A stretch of DNA of 64,000 nucleotides from Margaritifera margaritifera. Lineage: Eukaryota > Mollusca > Bivalvia > Unionida > Margaritiferidae. The translations under genes and the position numbers were made by a program. A model generated the notes under the pieces. That model was not told the DNA's origin. It saw nothing but the letters and a program-made list of their open reading frames with translations, and ran no database searches. This document shows, in pieces, positions 1 to 11,634 of the stretch. Location of the stretch: NCBI GenBank assembly GCA_029931535.1, contig JAQPZY010001660.1:7324001-7388000 (forward strand), given 5' to 3'. How positions within the stretch are numbered: the stretch's first letter is position 1; each line of letters starts with the position of its first letter.

Positions 1-312
1 TGACACGAATATTAAATAGTAAAAACTGTATCTTGAAATCGTTGTGGAACTATGATATTCATTTAAGTTCTCAGATTATAGATAGATGGAACAAATTACT
101 ATTTAAATGTCTCACATGATTTTATTCCTAACAATGACAAACACATTCTGTAGTTGTAGATGGGTATGTATATTTGCACATAAGACACCTATGAACTTCT
201 ATGTCTAAAAATTCTTCTATATTTTATATTCTATTTTATTGTATATTTTAATTTAGATGTATGGACCATGCAGTCTGAAATAAAGAATTCTTATCTTATC
301 TTATCTTATATG
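1..312 (+). mobile_element. possible 3' end of a non-LTR retrotransposon
   Basis: An AT-rich stretch ends in AATAAAGAATTC followed by a short TTATC pentamer array (about 290-312). A polyadenylation-like signal running into a short tandem tail is typical of LINE 3' ends. A short open stretch at about 2-120 ends in a stop but matches nothing I recognise. The assignment is tentative and rests on the tail only. Confidence 0.35.
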
Positions 313-460
313 ATAGGTGGATAGTGACAAGACACTTGTTTGTGCTTAAAATTGACACTGACATCACTGTAGTAATTCATAAATTGCACAAAACCAAATA
401 TTTATAATCAGCACCAACTAACATATACATTACTGTGATAACTCTTTCATGAAGCACCTG

Positions 461-1486
461 TTTTTAGCTCTACTGGTCATAGACAAGAAAAGCTTATGCA
501 GTGGTCTTTAGTCCAGTCTCTGGCATCTGGCATCCATTCGCACAAGTTTGTTATCACTACTCCTCCCAAACTACTGGAAGAATTGCCACCAAACTTTATG
601 GACATATTCATCCCAAGGTGTAGTTGGTCTTAATTAAAAAAAATTTTTTATTGCTTCTACCCCTAAAAGGATTTTAGAGAAAGAGTTCTTATGATATCTA
701 GTTAGTCTTAAATGAAAATGGTGCCAATCTGACATTCAATATGGCTTCCATGGTAGCCATCTTGAAAATCTTGTAATCGCTACTCCTAAATGGATGGTTG
801 TATTGACATGGGGTCTTGACTAAAACACTTTTTATTATGTGTGGTTGCTCCTAAATGAAAATTATGCCGATCCAACCTCTTGATAATCTTGTTAACACTA
901 CATCTCATGGATGGATGGTCATATTGACATGGGGTTTTCACCAAAAGACTAATTATGATGTATTGTTGGTCCTAAATGAAAATGTTGCTGATCTGACATC
1001 CAATATTATCTGCCACAACAGCCATCCCTAACATCTTATCACTACTCTTCCTAAATAGAAAGTAAGATGAACATCGGGTGTTCACCAGAAGACTTCTTAG
1101 GAAGTCTATTTGGTCCTAAATGAAAATGATGCCAATCCAACATTCATCATGACCACCTTGGTGGTCAGCTTTAAAATCTTGTTATTGCTACTCCTCCTGA
1201 ATGGATGGTCATATCAACATGAGTTTTCACCAAAAGACTTATTAATATGCAGATGTCTAGTTGCTCCTAAATGGAAATGGCGCTGATCTTAAATCCAATA
1301 TGGCCACAATGGCATTCTTGAAAATCTTGTTATCACTATTCATCCTAAATGGATGGTCATATCAACATGGGGTTTTCACCAAAAGACCTCTTATGGTGTC
1401 ATGTTGGTCTTAAATGGAAATGTTGTCGATCTCACTTCCAATATGGCCACGAGATGGTTTCAGCTCTCAGCAGTTAAATAGAAGCT
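461..1486 (+). repeat. tandem-unit element family A, copy 1
   Basis: It opens with TTTTTAGCTCTACTGG and then holds about six degenerate units of roughly 150 bp. Each unit contains recognisable blocks such as GACATGGGGTTTTCACC, GTCTAGTTGGTCCTAAATG and CCAATATGGCC. The last unit runs into GGTTTCAGCTCTCAGCAG, the same closing module seen in copies 2 and 3 (12688-13694, 33321-34964). Copy 1 is cut short before the terminal CTCTTGTT found in the others. The organisation resembles non-autonomous elements with internal tandem repeats known from bivalves; no coding capacity is seen. Confidence 0.75.
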
Positions 1487-1491
1487 TGCAG

Positions 1492-2474
1492 CTTGATATG
1501 GTGACATTATTGGTATGCAATGGGTGCTTGATATTGTGACAGTATTGGTACACAATAGCTGCTTGATATTGTGACAGTATTGGTGTACAATGACTGCTTG
1601 ATATTGTGATAGTATTGGTACACAATGACCGCTTGATATTGTGCAGTATTATTGTACAATGACTGCTTGATATTGTGACAGTATTGGTACACAATGACCG
1701 CTTGATATTGTGACAGTATTGGTGTACAATGGCTGCTTGATATTGTGATAGTATTGGTGTACAATGGGTGCTTGATATTGTGACAGTATTGGTACACAAT
1801 GACTGCTTAATATTGTGCAGTATTATTGTACAATGACTGCTTGATATTGTGACAGTATTGGTACACAATGACCGCTTGATATTGTGCAGTATTATTGTAC
1901 AATGACTGCTTGATATTGTGACAGTATTGGTACACAATGACTGCTTGATATTGTGACAGTATTGGTACACAATGACCGCTTGATATTGTGACAGTATTGG
2001 TGTACAATGGCTGCTTGATATTGTGATAGTATTGGTGTACAATGGCTGCTTGATATTGTGACAGTATTGGTATACAATGACTGCTTGATATTGTGATAGT
2101 ATTGGTGTACAATGACTGCTTGATATTGTGACAGTATTGGTGTACAATGGCTGCTTGATATTGTGACAGTATTGGTGCACAATGACTGCTTGATATTGTG
2201 ATAGTATGGGTGTACAATGACTGCTTGATATTGTGATAGTATTGGTGTACAATGACTGCTTGATATTGTGACAGTATTGGTGTACAATGGCTGCTTGATA
2301 TTGTGACAGTATTGGTGTACAATGACTGCTTGATATTGTGATAGTATTGGTGTATAATGGCTGCTTGATATTGTGACAGTATTGGTGTACAATGACTGCT
2401 TGATATTGTGACAGTATTGGTGTACAATGGCTGCTTGATATTGTGATAGTATTTGTATACAATGGCTGCTTGAA
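1492..2474. repeat. 35-bp minisatellite, about 28 copies
   Basis: The unit reads roughly GCTTGATATTGTGACAGTAT followed by TGGTGTACAATGACT, with GTGT/GTAC and GAC/GGC variants. A few units have a 2-3 bp deletion (GTGCAGTATTATTGTAC). Because three units make 105 bp, all frames can stay open, which explains several long antisense ORFs here. It ends 139 bp before the first exon's start. Confidence 0.95.
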
Positions 2475-2612
2475 ACAAACTAATGACCTTAAATTAACAT
2501 TAATTTCTCTTTGGAAGATAGCTGCATAACAGTGATAGTCAACATTTAATGAGCTTTCAATCATATATACTACTATACCTGTGTATATATGTGTGTCTGT
2601 GTGTATCTGCAG

Positions 2613-2732
2613 GCATCGGCAGCATTGTCCACCAATCTTCGGGAGAAGGTGGAGGCCATTTCAAAATGGCAGGATGCTACGGGTGACACCCTGAGGGAAC
2701 TGGGACGCAGTGTGCAGACCATGCCTCAAGAG
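2613..2732 (+). CDS. exon 1 in window, coiled-coil protein (internal exon)
   Basis: A 120-nt exon (40 codons, phase 0 in and out) lies between acceptor TCTGCAG and donor GAG|GTAATG. The translation begins ASAALSTNLREKVEAI and ends RSVQTMPQE. It is helical, charged and rich in Leu, Ile and Val at heptad-like spacing, so a coiled coil is likely. GC content is clearly higher than in the flanking DNA. It joins in phase to the exon at 5093-5169. I do not recognise the protein family. The exon is residues 1-40 of the 487-residue portion encoded in this window; upstream exons must exist because the acceptor is at phase 0 without a start codon. Confidence 0.75.
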
Positions 2733-2899
2733 GTAATGATAATACCTTGTTCAGTATTGTAGTTTATTAGAAAAATTCTCATGTAGATGGAGAATGTGAG
2801 ACTTTGCTGATACAGTGGCAGTTTTTATGATCATGGATCACCATCATAAAGAAATAATGCTTTCTATATTCTTTTTTTATTTAAATCTGATTAAACACT

Positions 2900-4950
2900 A
2901 AAAAAAAGTGACATTTGGAGTGAAATAACCATGAACAGAAACCACTCAATTGAAATTGTCAAATTTGACAGAAAGCATCCTGGCATAAAGAGCATTCAAA
3001 TGTGTACAACTGATGTCTATCTGACATCATACATGGCCACCATTACTAAATATGGAAAACATTAATCAACTTGTTCTAAAAATCTGCTACACAGAAGTTT
3101 GCAAATATTTGATAAAAAGTATTCTGGCATAAAGGGCTTTCAAATTTGTGCTTATATTTTAAGGATTTTACATGTTTTACCTTTATCTTTTATATACCTT
3201 TACATAATTTTAACATCTTTCCCTTTTAGCTTGAATCATTTAGTATTTAATGTTTATGTTTTGTTTGGAACGTTTTATCTTCCTAGATTTTTATTTCCTT
3301 ATATTTGCAATTTTGGAGCTTTCCTTTAATTAGCACTCTATAGCCAGTATTGTCTGACATGCCAATAAATCATGCAACTTTTACTACTCAAATTTGTACA
3401 AGTGATGCTGATCTACCATCAAATATTGCAGCCATTACTAAACTGGAAAAACTTGAAATGACTTCTTCTAAAAAAAAACTTCAACAGAATTTGACCAAAT
3501 TTAATAGAAATCATTCTGGCATGAAGGGCCAATAAAATTGTACAAATGATGCTGATCCACCATAAAATATGGATGCTTTTACTAAAAATAGAAAAACCTT
3601 TTTTTTTTTAAATCACATCACAGAATTTGATGAAATTTGACAGAAAGCATCTAGGCATTAAGGGCTTTCAGATCAATACAGATTATTCTGATTTGCTGTC
3701 ATATATGGCTGGCATTCCAAACTCTTTTTAAAAAAATTTAAATGACTTCTCAAAAACCGCTGAACATAATGTAACCAAATTTGACAGAAATCATCCTGGC
3801 ACACAAATGATGCTGATCTGCCATAAAATATGGCTGCAGTTACTAAAAATAGAAAAACCTTTTAACAGCTTCTTTTCAAAATCCACAAAACAAATTTGAC
3901 CCTTTGTGACAGAAAGCATACTGGCATAAAGGGCTTTTATTTCTTTACAAATGATGATGATCCACCATCAAATTTGGCTGCCATGACTGATGGAAGAAAA
4001 ACCTTTAAACAACTTCTGAAAAACCGCTGAACAAAATTTGACCAAATTTGAAAAAAAGCATTCTGGGATAAAGGGCTTTCAGTTTTGTACAAATGCTGAT
4101 CCTGTATCAGATATGGTTTCCATTACTAAAAATATAAAATCCTTTAAGCAACTTCTCAAAAAACCGCTCTCAAAAGAATTTTAGCAAAATTTACAGAAAG
4201 CACCCTGGCTGTTAGGGCTTTTAGATTATTAATATAAAATAATGCCTGTTCACCATCAAATATGGCTGCAGTTACTTAAAGAAAGACAAACACTTTTAAT
4301 AACTTCTCAAAAACAGCTATATGTAAACAAAATGTTAGCAAATTTGACAGTATGCATCCTAACTTGAAGGCATTTCAAATTAATACAAATTAGGCCAGTC
4401 TGCCATCCAATATGTCCATGTTACTAAAAATAGAAAACATTTAAACAACTTTATCTTTAAAAAAACAATTCTTAACAGCATTTGACAAACTTTGACAGAA
4501 AGCATCCTGACATAAAGATCTTTCAATGTCGAACAAATGATTTGTGCCATGAAATACTGATAAAGATACAAAAAATAGAGACATCTTGAAACATCTGTTT
4601 CTTAACATGCATCTGTGATAGCTCAGTTGGTAGAATGTCGGAGTCATAATAAACCAAGGCTCATGAGTTCAGTAACTGCCCAGGCCAGCCCTGGTAGGCT
4701 GCCCTGGTGTGTCCTTGGGAAAGGAACTTAGCTTCCATTTCCTCGCCATTGATATTGCCAAAAATCTGCTCAGAGTGCCATTAAAAACCAACCAACCAAA
4801 CATTCATGACATATGCAATCAGAAGCAATTTGGAATAAATTTCTACAGAAAGCATCATGCAGACCCATATTTCATGGCCAACTCCTTGAACATTTGGCTA
4901 TTAGGCAGATGTCAGCCAGTTGCGAGATGCAAGGTCCACATAGGCCTCTT
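2900..4950 (+). repeat. tandem-unit element family B, copy 1
   Basis: About a dozen degenerate units of 130-150 bp carry the blocks AATTTGACAGAAAGCATCC, GGCATAAAGGGCTTTCA, GATGCTGATCCACCATCA and AATATGGCTGCC. The same blocks recur at 41438-42372. The copy closes with TAGGCCTCTTGTTG, resembling the CTCTTGTT end of family A. A SINE (4612-4800) interrupts it. Confidence 0.75.
4612..4800 (+). mobile_element. tRNA-derived SINE, copy 1
   Basis: The head contains TAGCTCAGTTGGTAGA, a tRNA-type A box. The B-box region is degenerate (GAGTTCAGTAACTGCC). The body carries GTGTGTCCTTGGGAAAGG and the tail is ACCAACCAACCAAAC. A better-preserved copy with the same body lies at 13325-13521. It sits inside family B, whose sequence resumes with GGAATAAATTTCTACAG just as in the uninterrupted copy at 42250. 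Confidence 0.8.
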
Positions 4951-5092
4951 GTTGTAAATGCCACATTATAGCTTTTTTATTAGCACAAAATATTACATGC
5001 ATTATACTGATGTAACAACGATTTATTCCAGTTGTAAATGGCCTTTTTCCCTAATTTTAACTGTACTCAGATTTTCTTCATATTTATCATAG

Positions 5093-5169
5093 ATTTACAG
5101 CCTAGAAGAGAAATACAAGCTTCTTAAAGCAGAAATGGACTCCAGGGTCAGCCATGAGTCTGATGCTAG
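5093..5169 (+). CDS. exon 2 in window, coiled-coil protein
   Basis: A 77-nt exon (phase 0 in, phase 2 out) has acceptor ATCATAG and donor CTAG|GTAAGT, a perfect consensus. It encodes IYSLEEKYKLLKAEMD and then SRVSHESDA, with an Arg codon split across the next intron (AG + G). The peptide continues the coiled coil of exon 1 with Leu at heptad spacing. The start was fixed by frame: the alternative acceptor eight bases downstream reads into TAA. It is residues 41-65 of the window portion. Confidence 0.75.
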
Positions 5170-5253
5170 GTAAGTAGCAAATCAATACAGTAGAATCTTG
5201 TTGGCCTGAACCTGGTTGACTCGAATACCCACAATTGTTTGAACGGCCACTTA

Positions 5254-5472
5254 CCTTATATACCCGCGTATAAGCAAATACCAACTGCAAACTGCATAGA
5301 CCCAGATCTGCCGTCACATAATGCGCTGGCAGATCTGGGTCTATGCAGTTTGTAACTAATCAGTAGAACAAACAACATAGACCCTGATCTACCAGCAAAT
5401 TATGTGATGGCAGATCAGGGTCTATGTTGTTTGCACTTGGATCCAGCTTATATGCGAGTATATACGGAAGGT
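5254..5472 (+). mobile_element. double-hairpin MITE (family DH), copy 1
   Basis: The outer inverted repeats are CCCGCGTATAAGC and GCTTATATGCGAGTATA. Two internal hairpins lie between them. The first has arms ending AGACCCAGATCTGCC / GGCAGATCTGGGTCT, the second AGACCCTGATCTACC / GGCAGATCAGGGTCT. The hairpin loops carry palindromic GCATAATGC-like cores. There is no coding capacity. The termini are slightly degraded relative to copy 6. Confidence 0.9.
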
Positions 5473-6113
5473 CCCAGCACAAAATAACCTACTTGACTGT
5501 GTAGCTGTCCCATAAGACATCAAACTAAATTAATGATTTTTAAATAGTTATTACCATTAACATAATGGTAACAGAAAAAAATTATTTGCTGCAACAAACA
5601 ATAATACATGTGTAGGTCATGTATTTTAATTTATCACAGTTCAGTCTGCATGCAGCACAGATTAGCCATTCAATAATAGTTGCTTGGAAATGCCAACCTC
5701 ATTCACTTGAACTATGAATCTCTCCAGCAGATATTCATTGTTTCCAGAAGTTCAAGCTGTCAAGATCTCAATATATATATTTATGTCTTGTCTGCAGTGA
5801 ACTTCAGAAAAACATGATTTAGTGGTCACATCGTCATCTGTTGGATTTTGTTTTTGTTAGATTTGGTGGATGCTTCTGGACAATGGTAATTTTCCTGTTT
5901 TCCTAAAACTTTTATTTGCATCAGTTATTTATTGTCATACATTGTTGCATAGGAAAGGGATAAAAAGGATAAAGATATCATTGTGCTCTCTGCCAATATT
6001 AAAGGTTAGGGTCATGCTATTTTAAGCAAATTGAAAGCTTAACCTTTATGTTGGTACTTAGTGCTCTTCCATTTAAACATACATGGTACCCAGGCAAAGT
6101 AGATTTTTTTAAA

Positions 6114-6336
6114 ATACCATATGTACTCATGAATAATCCAATACCAACTGCAAATTGCATAGACCCAGATCTGCCATCGCATAATGCACTGGCAGATCTG
6201 GGTCTATGCAGTTTGTAAGGACTAATCAGTAGAACAAACAACATTGACCCAGATCTGCCGGCGCATAATGCGATAGCAGATCAGGGTCTATGTTATTTGC
6301 ATTTGGACCCGGCTTATACGCGAGTATATATGGTAT
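6114..6336 (+). mobile_element. double-hairpin MITE (family DH), copy 2
   Basis: Same architecture and orientation as copy 1. The ends are TACCATATGTACTC and GAGTATATATGGTA, and a TA is present at both borders, as expected for a TA target duplication. Both hairpins are intact. Confidence 0.9.
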
Positions 6337-7856
6337 ATCTCTAAGTTCTCTATTTACTCAAAGAGTTCATATGAATATAATACAGAATTTTAAATTGCAT
6401 CTAAGGGTGACTACTCCATGTTGATAGTGCCTTCAATGGATCCCATGTATGTTTTACTGGAACAGTCCATATTTTCTCTTCTGGAAATATCAAGATTAAG
6501 GTCTTAGCTTCAGTAACTGAAAATGTAGAGTCCTAATAATCTTACAGAATTTATGCTAGTTGGAACTGGTGATATTTGTATTATTAAAGGTTAAAAGATG
6601 AAGTGATCCAATATTTTTAAAGAAATGTAGATGTGTACTTGAAAATGATAGCATTTTCTATATCTTGCTTGGGTAGTCAAATATTATAGGTCATTGTTCA
6701 AACAAAGAATTATTTATTATCAAGGCCAAATTTATACATATATTGATGGAAGTTACTGCCACCAGTTGCATATCTCATCAAGCTCTGTGTTTGATTAGGC
6801 TAATTTATATATGGTTCCATGCCTGTCAGTTCCATTGGTAGACTAAATTTAATCAAAAGGCTAGAGTCTTACACAGTAATTATGACACAGATTTCTTCCA
6901 CATTAGAAAATCGGTCAGTTGGTTAAAAATACGTAAGCTAGAGTTGTTATCCAGGCCATAGTCCTTTACGGAAAACACCTATACATGGCTTATAAGTTAC
7001 TTGTATTCATTACTTATAAAGGGCTTATAATGACTATTCTCTTTACTTATATGTCATTTATAAGTGACATATAAGCGAAGGATTGGGGTTTTATATGCAA
7101 ATTAGACATTTCATATGCAAATTAGGCATTTCATATGCAAATTAGGCATTTCACTTATAAAAGAAGTATACATCACTTACAAGTAAAATGTGAGCCATTC
7201 ACTTCCTACACTTATAGGTCACTTATAAGTGACATAAGTGAATTAGGCATTTCACTTATAAGTGAAGTATACTTCACTTATAAGTGAAATGTTAAAGTCA
7301 TTCACTTACTACACTTATATGTGAGATCAAAGTGAATTCCTGCCAAATTCAATGCATTTGGGCTTTAAAAAAACCCTCCCTCCCCCTCCCAACAGGAAAT
7401 TGTGTCCTTAACTCCTTATATAAATAAATTCATGTTTTATAGAATGTATACATGTAAATGGCTATCTATAAGTTCTGACCTCATAAAAATCTCATACACT
7501 TCCATTTAAATGACAATTTGTGAAATGATTTCCAACACATTAGCCTGCTGTTTCGACTGACCACATTTGAAACAGCTTGCTCAGTATCAAATTGTTAGCC
7601 AAAAAAACACAAGTAAGTGAAAACCATAGAGATAATTTATTGCCGAAGTAATAAATACAGTTTTTATTTCAAACATACTTTTCGAGCAGAATCCATCATC
7701 ATCAAGTAGACCCGCACACAATGTCTATAACTGAATTCTAAAGCAATGGCAGTGAAGTTTTCTTTCAGAATCCAATGGCCATTCTACTTCAGCTGGTAAA
7801 TCAAGGCTGTCCCAAATTCAGTTGTCAGCATGTGAACCCTAGGATATTTGCAGTAT

Positions 7857-7982
7857 CACAAGGGCTCTTATCATTGCTTACAATTTACTTATAAATCATA
7901 CATGTACTATATATAATACTATTGTTATATAGTACATGTACGATTTATAGGTAAATTTTAAGCAACGATACGAGCCCCTGTG
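7857..7982. repeat. long imperfect palindrome
   Basis: The left arm runs from AGGGCTCTTATCATTGC to CATACATGTACTATATA. The right arm is its reverse complement with a few mismatches (TATATAGTACATGTACG ... GATACGAGCCC). The arms are about 57 bp with a short AT-only centre near 7915. An RNA or single strand would form a long hairpin. Confidence 0.85.
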
Positions 7983-8390
7983 TACTGTATGATGCTGGAA
8001 AGCACAAAAAGTGAACAAAACAAAACCACCATAGGGAAAAAGTCGGCGTAACATAATTCCATTGATGCAGATGAACATGGTTTAAATTCCAGAAATGAGA
8101 GCGTGGCCATGTCTAAATTATGATAGTGTTCACAGCAGAAATCTTATGGGCTCCGGATTTTGCAATTGAAACATCATTTCAGTGTCAAATAACTTTTCAG
8201 TGTCCAATAATAAATTATTTTCTATGATTTCATCAGAATATGCACAGTTGATTGTTTGGTACCAAATAATATTGTTTGAAATGAAGTTCTAGAAAATCAT
8301 TTATTATTGGATGCTGACAAAGTCCTTGTTTACAAGGTGTGTCTACAATGTGTGGGTTTTGCTCACTCATGTCCCCATTTTGCAATTTAC

Positions 8391-8410
8391 ACACACACAC
8401 ACACACACAT
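8391..8410. repeat. (CA)n microsatellite
   Basis: About ten uninterrupted CA dinucleotides. Confidence 0.95.
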
Positions 8411-9324
8411 GCTGCTTTATTGTAGCTTTGATCCATAAGATCCGTCAAAATTTGAAGTTTTATTAAAAAATTTTCTTTTTTAAAATCTTAAAATATTTTA
8501 AATAAAACATGATAAAATTCTGTGTGTGTTTGAGTTGTTGTTGTTGATACAATTCACTGAAATTGATAAATCTGGTGGGAAGTTATGAATTTTGGAAAAA
8601 AATCATAGTAGCACCTTTGTTGAACTTGGATTGTATTTTGCAGTAAACTTTGGATTTGATACTGTAAACTGTTGGTCAGAAAATGACATGTCCATAAACT
8701 TACAGTACACTTATACTCAACTGATAAAGGCTTATACCACCTATAACAATGACTTATATGTCACTTACAAGTGAAATGTAGGCAATGGATGGATCAATTT
8801 TGTTTTCACTTATACTGTACTTATAGAGACTAACTTTTCACTTACTTCATTAAATATGCAAAGTATAAGTAACTTATAAGTGACCTATAAGTCCCATATT
8901 AGTCAAGCATATATCACATCTAAGTCAGAATAAGTTATTTCCATAAGGGGTTTTACTCAAATTCTCAAAATTGATATTTTACATAATCTTGCTTATGATA
9001 CTTCTGACAGCATCAATATTTTTGTCACACAGAGATAGTGGAAAGGATGCACAATTACTTTCTAGTTAGAAAACTTACCACATGGTAACCTTTTTAATCT
9101 TGAAAAAATAGTTAAAGAATTCCTCAAATGTGGGGAAATCCACACATTTTCCTGTGAGATAAAGCAAGACTCCTGTAAGGGAATTTTACGATTTTATGAC
9201 TGTATGTTGATCCCTGATACCAGCTGAATATTCTTTGAAAAAAATCATTGTTACTAACCAAGCAATAAGAAAGATGTTCAAAAATCTCAATTTGAGAAAA
9301 ACATTTTGAGATATTTATATATAT

Positions 9325-9509
9325 GTGTGTGTATGTATGTATGTATGTATGTATGTATGTATGTATGTATGTATGTATGTATGTATGTATGTATGTATGT
9401 ATGTATGTATGTATGTATGTATGTATGTTTGTATGTATGTATGTATGTATGTATGTATGTATGTATGTATGTATGTATGTATGTATGTATGTATGTATGT
9501 ATGTATGTA
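9325..9509. repeat. (ATGT)n tetranucleotide array, about 46 copies
   Basis: Nearly perfect TATG/GTAT repeats with one TTTG variant near 9428. The long Met-Tyr-Val-Cys and His-Thr-Tyr-Ile readings in all frames are artefacts of the array. Confidence 0.97.
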
Positions 9510-9811
9510 GTGTTTTACAGCACTTCAGCAAGGTAGTGGCTGTATGGTGCCAACTAATGGTAAAGTTTGAAAAATGTAAAAATGAAGAATTGCACAACAA
9601 ACTTTAGGAAATTAAACCCTTCCAAAAAAGTAAACATGAAGGACAACAATTTAAAATATAAAAATAAAGATGTTAAAAATTCTGTAAAAGGTGTGTAAAA
9701 TAAAATATAAACGTAAAACACGTAAAATTATTAAACCAATTTTAGTGAAACTAGCACCTGATATTATATCTGAATAAGGTTGACAAAATCCATCTCATTT
9801 TTCTTTGTCAG

Positions 9812-9908
9812 GACGCGTGAGATTGAGATAATGAGACAGGAGATATTTGATTTGAGGAGCAGGATAGACCGAGGTCCAAAACCTGCTTCCACACAGGATC
9901 TGGAGGCT
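9812..9908 (+). CDS. exon 3 in window, coiled-coil protein
   Basis: A 97-nt exon (phase 2 in, phase 0 out) has a pyrimidine-rich acceptor TTTCTTTGTCAG and donor GCT|GTAAGT. The split Arg is completed by its first G. It then reads TREIEIMRQEIFDLRSRIDR and GPKPASTQDLEA. Regular Ile/Leu spacing continues the coiled coil, and GPKPAS breaks it near the end. It is residues 66-98 of the window portion. Confidence 0.8.
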
Positions 9909-10705
9909 GTAAGTAGCTTTATTTCATGTGGTTTTACAGTACAGTGTCCGTTTTAACCAGGTGGTTGTTTGATACAGTGTCCAATGTAGCTAGATTGCTT
10001 TAATTTCAGTATCAATTAGAGTGGTTCCCCCCTTAATAGACCAGTCTCAAGAGAGGTCAACTTTCCTGATACTAAAATGGTACATCTTTACCACTTTGCT
10101 CCTCAGATAAAAGGCCACTTCTTTTATAGGGTTACTTTTTCAATACAGACGAGATGGTCTCAATAAGAGGGAACCTTTGTACTAACACTTTTACCTAATG
10201 CCTCCCAAGAATTAACTTTTGGTCATTAACACAACTTTTCCATGAACTAAGCATGTTCTAACATATTTTCTAATAAATTATTATGTGAGAGGAATGTGGA
10301 TTAATGATTTCAATTTTTGTTCATCCTAGTTCAGACAGACAGATGAACAGTCAGACAGTGACATATTGACTCACTGACAGATTACTGTGGTGAAGATAGT
10401 CCTTAAATACATATTTTTAGTTTAAGGTTATTTTTATGACAATTAACCCTATTTCAGATCATATTTAAATATTGTGCCGAGCTACAGGGATACTTTTTTG
10501 GACTTAACCATATTAATTTTGACTAAATTTATAGCCATCTTTATAATGTTGAGTATTTTATACTAATACATGTATGTTTGGGTAAGATCAAAATGTATGG
10601 TCTTTATTACAATTATAATAATTTATATCAATAACAAAAATATTCTGAAACAAGTTTTTTTTATATCTGTGATGAGGTCCTATTTTTGACTGTCTATACC
10701 AAATA

Positions 10706-11456
10706 AAGATAGTCAAGGCCTGCTGAAATATAGAATATAAACTAAGTCAAGGTCTGCTGAAATATAGACTCTAAATATAGTCAAGGCCTGCTGAAATATA
10801 GACTATAAATATAGTCAAGGCCTGCTGAAATATAGACTATAAATATAGTCAAGGTCTGCTGAAATATAGACTATAAATATAGTCAAGGCCTGTTGAAATA
10901 TAGAATATAAATATAGTCAAGGTCTGCTGAAATATAGACTCTAAATATAGTCAAGGTCTGCTGAAATATAGACTCTAAATATAGTCAAGATCTGCTGAAA
11001 TATAGAATATAAACTAAGTCAAGGCCTGCTGAAATATAGACTATAAATATTGTCAAGGCCTGCTGAAATATAGACTATAAATATAGTCAAGGCCTGCTGA
11101 AATATAGACTATAAATATAGTCAAGGCCTGCTGAAATATAGACTATAAATATAGTCAAGGCCTGCTGAAATATAGACTATAAATATAGTCAAGGCCTGCT
11201 GAAATATAAACTATAAATATAGTCAAGGCCTACTGAAGTATAGACTATAAATATAGTCAAGGCCTGCTGAAACATAGGTTATAAATATAGTCAAGGTCTG
11301 CTGAAATATAGAATAAAAATATAGTAAAGGCCTACTAAAGTATAGACTATAAATATAGTCAAGGTCTGCTGAAATATAGACTATAAATATAGTCAAGGCT
11401 TGCTGAAATATAGACTATAAATATAGTCAAGGCCTGCTGAAATATAGACTATAAAA
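10706..11456. repeat. 34-bp minisatellite, about 22 copies
   Basis: The unit is TATAGTCAAGGCCTGCTG followed by AAATATAGACTATAAA. C/T variation in GGCCTG/GGTCTG is common, and several units read AGAATATAAA. Confidence 0.95.
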
Positions 11457-11592
11457 ATAATTTAGCTTTCACTAAATAACAAGAAGACTTAAATTCATCA
11501 CAGATTCAAAAGGATTTAGCAACTTTTAATTTTAGACTAGTGTTTTCATGCTCAAAATGTAGCACTTTGACTGCTTGTAATCTTGTACTTAG

Positions 11593-11634
11593 CCTGGCAA
11601 TTCAGAACAAAGTTACCCAGAAGGAGATGAACAG
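11593..11634 (+). CDS. candidate 42-nt microexon (uncertain)
   Basis: It lies between TTGTACTTAG and a weak donor CAG|GTTGGA. It is 42 nt, so it could be inserted between exons 3 and 4 without changing phase, adding PGNSEQSYPEGDEQ. A different frame of the same bases looks coiled-coil-like (LAIQNKVTQKEMN) but would not match the phase of exon 3. The weak donor keeps confidence low; it could be an optional cassette or chance. Confidence 0.2.

Larger units (their letters stand above)
2733..5092 (+). other. intron 1 (2.36 kb)
   Basis: Donor GTAATG and acceptor TTTATCATAG. Most of it is tandem-unit family B copy 1 with an inserted SINE. The last 140 bp (about 4950-5092) is plain AT-rich sequence. 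A second AG eight bases further on (TTTACAG) would put a TAA in frame, so the upstream acceptor was chosen. Confidence 0.7.
6960..8960. repeat. TTATAAGTG-rich fold-back region
   Basis: Both flanks (6980-7330 and 8700-8945) are packed with short inverted motifs of CACTTATAAGTG type, including CACTTATAAGTGAAGTATAC. Three direct copies of a 20-bp unit with CATATGCAAATTAG lie at 7090-7150. The outermost ends are weakly inverted (CCTTTACGGAAAACACC against CCATAAGGGG). The interior (7380-8580) holds a long palindrome and a (CA)n tract. It may be a single large fold-back transposon, but the borders are not certain. Confidence 0.5.
5170..9811 (+). other. intron 2 (4.64 kb)
   Basis: Contains two double-hairpin MITEs (5254-5472, 6114-6336), a TTATAAGTG-rich fold-back region (6960-8960), a (CA)n tract and a 185-bp ATGT array. 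The stretches 5475-6113, 6337-6959, 8961-9324 and 9510-9811 are AT-rich and show no recognisable gene or repeat. Confidence 0.7.

Noticed and set aside
1467..2564. 365-codon - strand reading frame and related frames
   Set aside because: It is a translation of the 35-bp minisatellite, open only because unit length and low stop content allow it.
7080..7150. Three ATGCAAAT octamers as a promoter cluster
   Set aside because: They are part of a 20-bp direct repeat within the fold-back region; no transcription start or gene is nearby.
9124..9607. Repeating Met-Tyr-Val-Cys / His-Thr-Tyr-Ile reading frames
   Set aside because: Products of the ATGT tetranucleotide array; no gene signals.
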